Assembly: GCA_017744755.1 (NCBI GenBank)
Contig: JAGIAU010000073.1
Location: 1-9,174 of the forward strand
Direction of reading: 5' to 3'
DNA: 9,174 nt
DNA from: Microbacteriaceae bacterium
Lineage (GTDB): Bacteria; Actinomycetota; Actinomycetes; Actinomycetales; Microbacteriaceae
Made by a program: the position numbers and the translations under genes. Under the pieces are notes generated by a model. The model ran no database searches, had not been told where the DNA came from, and worked only from the letters and a program-made list of their open reading frames with translations. This document shows, one piece after another, positions 1 through 5,687 of the stretch. Each line of letters begins with the position of its first letter. Position 1 is the first letter of the stretch.

Positions 1-600
1 GCCGACGACCCAGCCGACCGCGCCGCCGCCACCGCCCTCGGTCGCGGCGCCATCGGTGCCACCGCTCGCGGGGGCGCATTCGCCGGTCCGGATCGGGCGG
101 TCGAGCATCGCGTCGGAGACCGCCGCCGCGGCGCCGATCGCGGCCGCGGCCCACTCGTCCTCGTGGAGGCAGGGCTCGATCACGCCCGTGAGGATCGCGT
201 CGTATTCGGCGTCGGAGAGCCAGTCGGCGTCGGGCGCGACGGAGAGGCCGTAGCGCCGCGCCTCGACGGCGACGCCGAGCAGCACGTCGTTCTGCCCGAT
301 CGCGCCGCTCAGGTTCGAGGCCTGGTCGACCCAGTCGACGGGGTCCCAGCCGCTGAAGTCGTCGACGAACACCACGAGCATGTTCACGCCCGAAGCCGTG
401 TACGCGCCCTCGACGGCCGCCTCGATGCCGCTCAGGTCGCCGATCGCGCCGGAGCGGTCGACCACGGACGAGCCGCCGACGTCGAACGGCTCCTCCGCGA
501 AGGCGGGCGCTGCGGCGAGCGCGCCGCCGAGGGCGAGCAGCACCCCCGCGGTCACGGCGATCGGCTTCGCGAGCTGGGCGCGGCTGGGGGCTGGCGACAC
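1..600 (-). CDS. Secreted TPM-domain protein, N-terminal 200 residues (3' end beyond window)
   Basis: The reading frame starts at a GTG at 600 and stays open to the left edge, so the C-terminal part is missing. AGGAGG on the minus strand (605-610) sits 4 nt before this GTG and decides the start; an in-frame ATG at 618 lacks a ribosome site and would place AGGAGG inside the gene. Residues 8-35 look like a Sec signal peptide: a short basic stretch, a hydrophobic core (VTAGVLLALGGALAAA) and an AFA/EE cleavage site. Residues about 46-168 match a TPM domain (Pfam TPM_phosphatase): VVDRSG near the start, the strand MLVVFVDDF, and the signature NDVLLGVAVEARRYGLSV at 104-121. A Gly-rich linker (179-194) leads to what looks like the start of a membrane segment (AVGWVVG), the usual actinobacterial layout of an extracytoplasmic TPM domain anchored by a later helix. 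Cys144 and Cys175 could form a disulfide (inference). The biochemical role of the actinobacterial members is not established. Confidence 0.85.
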   Translation of the reverse strand, partial: MSPAPSRAQLAKPIAVTAGVLLALGGALAAAPAFAEEPFDVGGSSVVDRSGAIGDLSGIEAAVEGAYTASGVNMLVVFVDDFSGWDPVDWVDQASNLSGAIGQNDVLLGVAVEARRYGLSVAPDADWLSDAEYDAILTGVIEPCLHEDEWAAAAIGAAAAVSDAMLDRPIRTGECAPASGGTDGAATEGGGGGAVGWVVG

Positions 601-632
601 CTGTCCTCCTTCGGGCATGGCGGGACGCCGTG

Positions 633-638
633 ATCCTA
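633..638 (-). promoter_or_regulatory. Candidate -10 box of the TPM-domain gene
   Basis: TAGGAT on the minus strand fits the actinobacterial TANNNT -10 pattern. It would place the transcript start near 626, giving a leader of roughly 25 nt that contains the AGGAGG at 605-610. No convincing -35 box is visible. Confidence 0.35.
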
Positions 639-676
639 TCGGGGACGGGTGACAGGGCGGCGGGCCCTCGAGACCC

Positions 677-731
677 GAGTGTGCAGTCGTTGCCCCTGTA
701 TGCGATCCGGAGGGGCGACAGCTGCACACTC
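677..731. repeat. Long imperfect palindrome in the pckA-TPM gap
   Basis: The 21-nt arms 677-697 and 711-731 are inverted copies matching at 18 of 21 positions; the outermost 10 bp (GAGTGTGCAG / CTGCACACTC) are perfect. The loop is 13 nt (698-710). Read as plus-strand RNA, two of the three mismatches become G-U pairs. There is no T-tract on either side. It lies 95 nt beyond the pckA stop and about 60-75 nt upstream of the likely TPM transcript start. It could be a REP-like intergenic repeat, a protein-binding site or a secondary terminator; copy number in the genome would decide. Confidence 0.6.
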
Positions 732-755
732 GCGCTCGCTCGGCGGGGTGAGCGA

Positions 756-787
756 CGAGGGGCCGGCGGGCGATCGCCGACCCCTCG
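756..787 (-). terminator. Probable pckA terminator hairpin
   Basis: The 13-nt arms 756-768 and 775-787 enclose a 6-nt loop. On the minus strand the stem is CGAGGGGTCGGCG / CGCCGGCCCCTCG. The single non-Watson-Crick position is a U-G wobble in minus-strand RNA but a C-A mismatch in plus-strand RNA, so the hairpin is best formed in the pckA transcript. It begins 38 nt beyond the pckA stop codon. No U-tract follows, as is common in high-GC actinobacteria, so termination is inferred from stem strength and position. Confidence 0.6.
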
Positions 788-825
788 CGGTCTGTGGGAG
801 CGCGTTCCGCGCCCGATGACGCCCG

Positions 826-2682
826 TCAGCTCGCGAGGCGCTCCCGGAGCGCGGCGATCTCGGTGCGCAGCTCGGCGGGGACGCGCTCGCCGAAGCCGTC
901 GAAGTACGCGGCTGCGTCCTCCGCGTCGGAGAGCAGGCCCGCGGTGTCGAGGCGGAACAGCTCGGCCAGCGCCTCGGACGAGACGTCGAGGCCGGTCGTG
1001 TTCAGCCCGCCGTCGACCGGCACGAGGCCGATGGGCGTCTCCTTCGCGGCGGTCTGGCCCTCGATGCGGGAGAACATCCACTCCAGCACGCGCGAGTTCT
1101 CGCCGAAGCCGGGCCAGAGGAACTTGCCGTTCGCGTCCTTGCGGAACCAGTTGACCTGGAAGATGCGCGGCACCTTGCCGCCCGCGGCGCGGAGCCGGCG
1201 GCCGATCTCCAGCCAGTGCTTCCAGTGGTCGGCGGCGTTGTAGCCGTAGAACGGCGCCATCGCGAAGGGGTCGCGGCGCAGCGTTCCGACGGTTGCTTCG
1301 GCGGCCGCCGTGGCCTCGGACGAGACCGTCGCACCGAGGTAGACCCCGTGCGCCCAGTCCCGTGCCTCCACCACTAGCGGCACGGTCGTGGCACGGCGGC
1401 CGCCGAAGATGATGGCGTCGATCGCGACGCCCCGCGGGTCCTCCCAGTCGTCCGAGATGGACGGGCAGTTGGCCGCGGAAACCGTGAACCGGGAGTTCGG
1501 GTGCGCGGCGGGACGGCCGGAGTCCGGCGTCCAGTCGTTCCCCTGCCAGTCGATGAGGTGCGCGGGCGGCTCCTTGGTGGCGCCCTCCCACCACACGTCG
1601 CCGTCGTCCGTGAGGGCGACGTTCGTGAAGATCGTGTCCGACTGGATCGTCTCCATCGCGACGGCGTTCGTCGACCAGCCGGTGCCGGGGGCGACGCCGA
1701 AGAAGCCGGCCTCCGGGTTGATGGCGCGCAGCTGGCCGTCGTCGCCGATGCCGAGCCAGGCGATGTCGTCGCCGACCGTCTCGACCTTCCAGCCGGGGAT
1801 GGTCGGCTGCAGCATCGCGAGGTTCGTCTTGCCGCAGGCGGAGGGGAACGCGCCGGCGAGGTGGAACTCCTTGCCCTCCGGGTTCGTCGCCTTGATGAGG
1901 AGCATGTGCTCGGCGAGCCAGCCTTCGTCGTGCGCGAGGACGCTCGCGATGCGGAGCGCGAAGGACTTCTTCGCGAGCAGCGCGTTCCCGCCGTAGGCCG
2001 AGCCGTACGACCAGATCTCGCGGGACTCCGGGAAGTGGGTGATGTACTTCAGCTCGTTCGACGGCCACGGGATGTCCTGCTGGCCGGGGGCGAGCGGGTA
2101 GCCGACGGTGTGCGCCGCCTTCACCCACGGCGTCGTCTCGGTGATGCGCTCGAGGGCGCGTTCGCCCATCCGGGTCATGATGCGCATGGAGGCGACGACG
2201 TAGGGGGAGTCGGTGAGCTGGACGCCGTAGCGGGAGAGCGGCGAGCCGATGGGACCCATCGAGAAGGGGATGACGTACATCGTCCGGCCCTGCATGACGC
2301 CGTCGAAGAGGCCGTCGAGCGTGTCGCGCATCTGCTCGGGGTGGACCCAGTTGTTCGTCGGGCCGGCGTCCTCGCGCTGCAGGGAGCAGATGAACGTGCG
2401 GGACTCGACGCGGGCGACGTCGGCCGGGTTGCTGCGGACGAGGTAGCTGTTGGGGCGCTTCTCCGGGTTGAGCCGGATCATGGTGCCGCGGCTGACCATG
2501 AGCTCGGCGAGCGCGTCGAACTCCTCCTGCGAGCCGTCCGCCCACACGATCGCGTCGGGGCGGGTCCTGGCGGCGACGCCCTCCACCCAGTCGACGATCG
2601 ACGCGGGGGTGCCGACCGGCGGCTGGGTGCGGAACCGGTAGCCGTCCGGGGCGGTCGGGGCGGGGGAGTCGAGCAGGGTCAT
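826..2682 (-). CDS. pckA: Phosphoenolpyruvate carboxykinase (GTP)
   Basis: This 618-residue protein has the usual length of the GTP-dependent enzyme (EC 4.1.1.32). The enzyme interconverts oxaloacetate + GTP with phosphoenolpyruvate + GDP + CO2 in the cytosol, the entry step of gluconeogenesis from TCA intermediates. Landmarks run in family order: the substrate-binding RSNPADVARVESRTFI region (83-98), YGGNALLAKKSFALR (230-244) with the metal-site lysine, the P-loop FPSACGKTN (279-287) with reactive Cys283, the metal-binding DD at 305-306, and FLWPGFGENSRVLEW (521-535) of the nucleotide pocket. No key residue is missing. AAAGGAG (2691-2697 on the minus strand) is 8 nt before the ATG and fixes the start. 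The gene is divergent from a RamB-type regulator, which fits control by carbon source. A strong hairpin at 756-787 probably ends the transcript, so pckA is likely monocistronic. Confidence 0.98.
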   Translation of the reverse strand: MTLLDSPAPTAPDGYRFRTQPPVGTPASIVDWVEGVAARTRPDAIVWADGSQEEFDALAELMVSRGTMIRLNPEKRPNSYLVRSNPADVARVESRTFICSLQREDAGPTNNWVHPEQMRDTLDGLFDGVMQGRTMYVIPFSMGPIGSPLSRYGVQLTDSPYVVASMRIMTRMGERALERITETTPWVKAAHTVGYPLAPGQQDIPWPSNELKYITHFPESREIWSYGSAYGGNALLAKKSFALRIASVLAHDEGWLAEHMLLIKATNPEGKEFHLAGAFPSACGKTNLAMLQPTIPGWKVETVGDDIAWLGIGDDGQLRAINPEAGFFGVAPGTGWSTNAVAMETIQSDTIFTNVALTDDGDVWWEGATKEPPAHLIDWQGNDWTPDSGRPAAHPNSRFTVSAANCPSISDDWEDPRGVAIDAIIFGGRRATTVPLVVEARDWAHGVYLGATVSSEATAAAEATVGTLRRDPFAMAPFYGYNAADHWKHWLEIGRRLRAAGGKVPRIFQVNWFRKDANGKFLWPGFGENSRVLEWMFSRIEGQTAAKETPIGLVPVDGGLNTTGLDVSSEALAELFRLDTAGLLSDAEDAAAYFDGFGERVPAELRTEIAALRERLAS

Positions 2683-2768
2683 CGGTCACGCTCCTTTGCT
2701 GCATCCTCGAAGAACTCGATGTCTGTCCAGTCTGCGGCGGTGGCTTCGGGGATTGCAGGGGATTTCGA

Positions 2769-2798
2769 TGGAAAGATTCCGCATTCTTTAGATACAGT
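2769..2798 (+). promoter_or_regulatory. Candidate promoter of the XRE regulator, giving a leaderless mRNA
   Basis: TACAGT at 2793-2798 matches the TANNNT -10 pattern. TGGAAA at 2769-2774 is a weak -35 candidate with an 18-bp spacer. The -10 box ends 6 nt before the GTG start at 2805, so transcription would begin at or next to the start codon. The absence of a good ribosome site before 2805 agrees with a leaderless message. Confidence 0.5.
2772..2789. promoter_or_regulatory. Candidate operator palindrome
   Basis: AAAGATTCCGCATTCTTT is an 18-bp inverted repeat whose 7-nt arms match at 6 positions, around a CCGC centre. It lies between the -35 and -10 candidates of the regulator gene, where a bound protein would block its own transcription. 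The adjacent regulator is the natural candidate ligand, but the site is not the TTTGCAAA-like motif known for corynebacterial and mycobacterial RamB, so the link is inference. Confidence 0.4.
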
Positions 2799-2804
2799 GA
2801 AGCT

Positions 2805-4244
2805 GTGCGAGACCTTGCCACCCTCGGCCAGCGGATCCGGCACTTCCGGAGCGCCGCGGGCCTCACCCTCGACGACGTCGCGCTGCGCGTCGGCACCGCG
2901 GCGTCGCAGCTGTCGCTCATCGAGAACGGGCGCCGCGAGCCGCGGCTCTCGCTCCTCGGCGAGCTCGCGGACGCGTTCGGCGTGCCGGTGCAGCAGCTGC
3001 TCGACGAGGCGCCGCCGACCGAGCGGGCCGCGCTCGAGATCGAGCTGGAGCGCGCCCAGCGCGGCTCGCTGTACGCCCAGCTCGGGCTCCCGTCCGTGCG
3101 CCCCGGCAAGGCGATGCCGGACGAGGTGCTGCGCTCGCTCGTCGGCCTGCACCGCGAGGTCGCCCGCCGCGCCCGCCAGGCCGTCGCCACCCCCGAGGAG
3201 GCGCGGCGCGCGAACACCGACCTCCGCCTGCGCATGCGCGAGCGGAACAACAGCATCCCCGCGATCGACGAGCTCGCGCAGCGGCTCGTCGACGAGTCCG
3301 GGCACGTCACCGGCGCCATCACGCACCGGGAGGTCGCGCAGATGGCCCAGTCGATCGGACTGCAGATCGTGCACGTCGACGACCTGCCGCACAACGCGCG
3401 TTCCGTCACCGACCTGGAGAACGGCCGCATCTACCTGCCGCCCGCCTCCATCCCCGGCGGTCACGGGCTCCGCGCCCTCGCGCTGCAGGCGATGGCGCAC
3501 CGCCTCCTCTCGCACGAGGCGCCCGGCTCCTATGCCGACTTCCTGCAGCAGCGGCTCGAGATCAACTACTTCGCCGCCTCCGTGCTCATGCCCGCGCGGC
3601 AGGCCGTCGCATTCCTCTCCGCGGCGAAGTCCGAGCGGAACATCGCCGTCGAGGACTTCCGCGACGCCTTCGGCGTGACCCACGAGGCCGCGGCGCTGCG
3701 GCTCACGAACCTCGCGACCGCGCACCTCGGGCTGTCCATCCACTTCCTGCGCGTCGACGACGACGGCTCCGTGCAGAAGGCGTACGAGAACGACGGGCTC
3801 CGCCTGCCCGTCGACGTCACCGGCTCGACCGAGGGGCAGTTCGTGTGCCGGCACTGGGCCGCGCGGAGCGCGTTCTCCCGCGTCAACCGGACGACCGAGT
3901 TCTACCAGTACACCGACACGCCGGAGGGCACGTTCTTCGAGTCGGCGCAGACCGGGACCACCGGGAGCGACGAGTTCTCCATCACGATCGGGGTGCCGTT
4001 CGAGCACTCGAAGTGGTTCCGCGGGCGAGACACGACGGTGCGCCGCCAGTCGACGTGCCCCGACGAGGCCTGCTGCAAGCGGGCGCCCGGCGCGCTCGCG
4101 GCCCGCTGGGAGGGCAAGGCCTGGTCCTCGGCGCGCCTCCACGCCCAGATCCTGAACCCCCTCCCGCAGGGCACGTTCCCCGGCGTCGACGACCGCGAGC
4201 TGTACGAGTTCCTCGACCGCCACGGCGCCCGCGCCACCGACTGA
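2805..4244 (+). CDS. XRE-family regulator, RamB/PrpR (short-chain fatty acyl) type
   Basis: This 479-residue protein has the three-part layout of RamB/PrpR regulators. An N-terminal XRE helix-turn-helix occupies about 7-62 (TLDDVALRVGTAASQLSLIENGRREP, split here as TLDDVALRVG and SQLSLIENGRREP). A central domain related to the M78/ImmA-IrrE fold spans about 165-300. A C-terminal ScfR (DUF2083-like) domain follows, with VCRHWAARSAF at 347-357 and TCPDEACCK at 417-425. RamB represses acetate and glyoxylate genes in Corynebacterium, and PrpR controls the methylcitrate cycle in mycobacteria, both sensing acyl-CoA-type metabolites. In the central domain the expected HExxH is replaced by MAHRLLSHE (230-238), so peptidase activity is unlikely. 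Cys348, Cys418, Cys423 and Cys424 could bind an iron-sulfur cluster, as reported for PrpR. The GTG start fits the HTH boundary and the promoter spacing. Divergence from pckA suggests control of pckA and of itself. RamB or PrpR orthology cannot be settled by eye. Confidence 0.9.
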   Translation: MRDLATLGQRIRHFRSAAGLTLDDVALRVGTAASQLSLIENGRREPRLSLLGELADAFGVPVQQLLDEAPPTERAALEIELERAQRGSLYAQLGLPSVRPGKAMPDEVLRSLVGLHREVARRARQAVATPEEARRANTDLRLRMRERNNSIPAIDELAQRLVDESGHVTGAITHREVAQMAQSIGLQIVHVDDLPHNARSVTDLENGRIYLPPASIPGGHGLRALALQAMAHRLLSHEAPGSYADFLQQRLEINYFAASVLMPARQAVAFLSAAKSERNIAVEDFRDAFGVTHEAAALRLTNLATAHLGLSIHFLRVDDDGSVQKAYENDGLRLPVDVTGSTEGQFVCRHWAARSAFSRVNRTTEFYQYTDTPEGTFFESAQTGTTGSDEFSITIGVPFEHSKWFRGRDTTVRRQSTCPDEACCKRAPGALAARWEGKAWSSARLHAQILNPLPQGTFPGVDDRELYEFLDRHGARATD

Positions 4245-4257
4245 GCCCCCCCGACGC

Positions 4258-4297
4258 CTCGATCCGTCTCGATCCGTTTCGATCCGTTTCGATCCGT
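4258..4297. repeat. Four tandem 10-bp repeats (YTCGATCCGT)
   Basis: Four head-to-tail units run 4258-4267, 4268-4277 (both CTCGATCCGT), 4278-4287 and 4288-4297 (both TTCGATCCGT). The period of about one DNA turn would put every unit on the same face of the helix. The last unit is also the start of the left arm of the adjacent palindrome, and an inverted fifth copy (ACGGATCGAG) lies at 4359-4368. The array starts 14 nt after the regulator's stop codon. Confidence 0.85.
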
Positions 4298-4367
4298 TTT
4301 CAGGGACAGCAGGGGGTTCGAACGCAATGCGCGCTCATACCCCGCCCTGTCCCTGAAAACGGATCGA
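4289..4367. repeat. Long palindrome with perfect 21-bp arms before mnmA
   Basis: The arms 4289-4309 and 4347-4367 are perfect inverted copies of 21 bp with core TTTTCAGGGACAG / CTGTCCCTGAAAA. Inside the 37-nt loop, GGGGT (4313-4317) can pair with ACCCC (4339-4343), continuing the stem. No T-tract follows on either strand. The element ends 25 nt before the mnmA start. It may end the regulator transcript, act in the mnmA 5' region, or be a mobile REP/MITE-like repeat. A hairpin this strong within the mnmA leader would matter for expression if transcription starts upstream of it. Confidence 0.8.
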
Positions 4368-4392
4368 GCACGCGCGCGGGAGAATGTGCTGC

Positions 4393-5481
4393 ATGAAGGT
4401 GCTGGTCGCGATGAGCGGGGGAGTCGACTCCTCCGTCGCCGCCGCGCGCGCCGTCGAGGCCGGGCACGAGGTCGTCGGCGTGCATCTCGCGCTCAGCCGG
4501 CACCGGGCGACGCTGCGCGAGGGCTCGCGCGGCTGCTGCACCGTCGAGGACGCGATGGACGCCCGGCGCGTCGCGGACCGGCTCGGCATCCCGTTCTACG
4601 TGTGGGACTTCTCGGAGCGGTTCGCATCGACGGTGGTCCAGGACTTCGTCGACGAGTACGCGGCGGGCAGGACGCCCAACCCCTGCCTGCGCTGCAACGA
4701 GGAGATCAAGTTCGCCGCGCTCCTGGACCGCGCGCTCGCACTCGGCTTCGACGCCGTCGCCACGGGCCACTACGCCTCCGTGCTCGACGGGCCGGACGGA
4801 CCGGAACTGCACCGGGCCGCCGCCGGACCGAAGGACCAGTCGTACGTCCTCGGCGTGCTGACGGCGGCGCAGCTCGGGCACGCCATGTTCCCGCTCGGCG
4901 CGGACGCCTCGAAGGAGGCGGTGCGAGCCGAGGCGCTCGCCCGCGGCTTCGTCACGGCCGCCAAGCCGGACTCGTACGACATCTGCTTCATCCCGGACGG
5001 GGACACGCGCGGGTACCTCGCGGACCGGATCGGGCTGACGGCGGGGGAGATCGTGGACGCGGAGGGCGCGGTGCTGGGCCGGCATGACGGCGCGGAGGCG
5101 TTCACGGTCGGGCAGCGGCGCGGGCTCGACATCCGCGTACCGGCCGCCGACGGCCGGCCGCGCTTCGTGCTCGAGGTGCGCCCGACGAACGGCCAGGTCG
5201 TCGTCGGATCGCGCGAGGCGCTGCGCGTCGACGGGCTCGCCGGCGCGCGCTGGTCCGCGCTCGGGCCCGCCGCGCTCCTGGCCGAGGCGACGGAGGTGCA
5301 GGTGCGCGCCCACGCGCGTTCCGTCGCCTGCCGCGTGCGCCTCGACAGCGGCGAGGTCGTCGTCGAGCTGGACGAGCCGATCGAGGGCGTCGCGCCCGGC
5401 CAGTCGGCCGTCCTCTACGCGGGCACGCGGGTGCTGGGGCAGGTCACGGTCGACAGGACGTTCTCCGCGGCGCGCGTCTGA
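4393..5481 (+). CDS. mnmA: tRNA-specific 2-thiouridylase MnmA
   Basis: The 362-residue enzyme transfers sulfur to U34 of the tRNAs for Lys, Glu and Gln in the cytosol, using ATP to adenylate the base (EC 2.8.1.13). The ATP-pyrophosphatase P-loop SGGVDSS is at 8-14. The two catalytic cysteines are in NPCLRC (Cys98) and SYDICFI (Cys198); TGHY (124-127), KDQSY (147-151) and GQRRGL (240-245) complete the family pattern. The C-terminal beta-barrel region (about 285-360) is intact. ATG 4393 is preferred because it begins the family-typical MKVLVAMSGG and has GGGAG (4378-4382) 10 nt upstream. ATG 4384 would directly abut that site and add only three residues. Actinobacteria often place a cysteine desulfurase just upstream of mnmA and ligA downstream; here the desulfurase is absent from the window, and a regulator and a hydrolase flank the gene. 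Confidence 0.97.
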   Translation: MKVLVAMSGGVDSSVAAARAVEAGHEVVGVHLALSRHRATLREGSRGCCTVEDAMDARRVADRLGIPFYVWDFSERFASTVVQDFVDEYAAGRTPNPCLRCNEEIKFAALLDRALALGFDAVATGHYASVLDGPDGPELHRAAAGPKDQSYVLGVLTAAQLGHAMFPLGADASKEAVRAEALARGFVTAAKPDSYDICFIPDGDTRGYLADRIGLTAGEIVDAEGAVLGRHDGAEAFTVGQRRGLDIRVPAADGRPRFVLEVRPTNGQVVVGSREALRVDGLAGARWSALGPAALLAEATEVQVRAHARSVACRVRLDSGEVVVELDEPIEGVAPGQSAVLYAGTRVLGQVTVDRTFSAARV

Positions 5482-5518
5482 GCGCTCCCCTCCGTCTCCC
5501 GCCGGGATCCTGCGCCGT

Positions 5519-5569
5519 GTAGGCGCAAATGGCTGTGATCCTCCAGCGATGAGGACCATCTGCGCCCAC
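5519..5569. repeat. 51-bp hairpin element, copy 1
   Basis: Outer 14-nt arms 5519-5532 and 5556-5569 (GTAGGCGCAAATGG / CCATCTGCGCCCAC) match at 12 positions; in minus-strand RNA both exceptions become G-U pairs. A 6-nt one-sided bulge (5533-5538) precedes an inner 5-bp stem TCCTC / GAGGA (5539-5543 with 5551-5555) and a 7-nt loop. It begins 38 nt after the mnmA stop. In the convergent gap between mnmA and the hydrolase it could serve as a terminator for either transcript, or be a REP-like repeat. Confidence 0.75.
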
Positions 5570-5612
5570 GGAGCCGGCGGCGGGCCGGGGATGCAGCGGC
5601 CTGTGCGGGCGC

Positions 5613-5663
5613 GTGGGCGCAACTGGCTGCTGTGGGGCAAAGATCCCAACCATTTGCGCCCAC
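5613..5663. repeat. 51-bp hairpin element, copy 2
   Basis: This second copy has the same length and layout as the element at 5519-5569. Outer arms 5613-5626 and 5650-5663 (GTGGGCGCAACTGG / CCATTTGCGCCCAC) match at 13 of 14. A 6-nt bulge (5627-5632) is followed by an inner stem TGGGG / TCCCA (5633-5637 with 5644-5648; four Watson-Crick pairs plus G-U in plus-strand RNA) and a 6-nt loop. The outer arms are nearly identical to copy 1, while the inner stem has different bases but still pairs. It ends 24 nt beyond the hydrolase stop codon (5688-5690) in that gene's direction, so it is also placed as a hydrolase terminator. Confidence 0.75.
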
Positions 5664-5687
5664 GGCCTCCGGCTAGGGCGCCGGCGC

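Larger units (their letters stand above)
2683..2804. promoter_or_regulatory. Divergent control region between pckA and the XRE regulator
   Basis: This 122-bp region is visibly richer in A and T than the flanking genes, especially 2760-2800. It must hold the promoters of both divergent genes and it has no ORF of its own. It contains the pckA ribosome site, a palindrome at 2772-2789 and a candidate promoter for the regulator. I could not place a convincing -10 box for pckA. Confidence 0.7.

Noticed and set aside
1501..3678. A 725-codon plus-strand open frame across pckA and the regulator
   Set aside because: It is antisense to pckA and out of frame with the regulator, and its composition is that of a shadow frame; pckA and the regulator have full family signatures.
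4311..4343. GGGGGTTCGAA resembles the T-arm of a tRNA gene
   Set aside because: No acceptor, D or anticodon arm can be formed around it, the T-stem partner is absent, and the segment is better explained as the loop and inner stem of the 4289-4367 palindrome.
4384..4392. ATG 4384 as the mnmA start
   Set aside because: GGGAG directly abuts it, too close for a ribosome site, while ATG 4393 has suitable spacing and starts the conserved N terminus.
5519..5522. GTAG at the start of hairpin copy 1, recalling the tetranucleotide of classic REP sequences
   Set aside because: It lies inside the paired arm instead of outside it, and copy 2 has GTGG at the same place.
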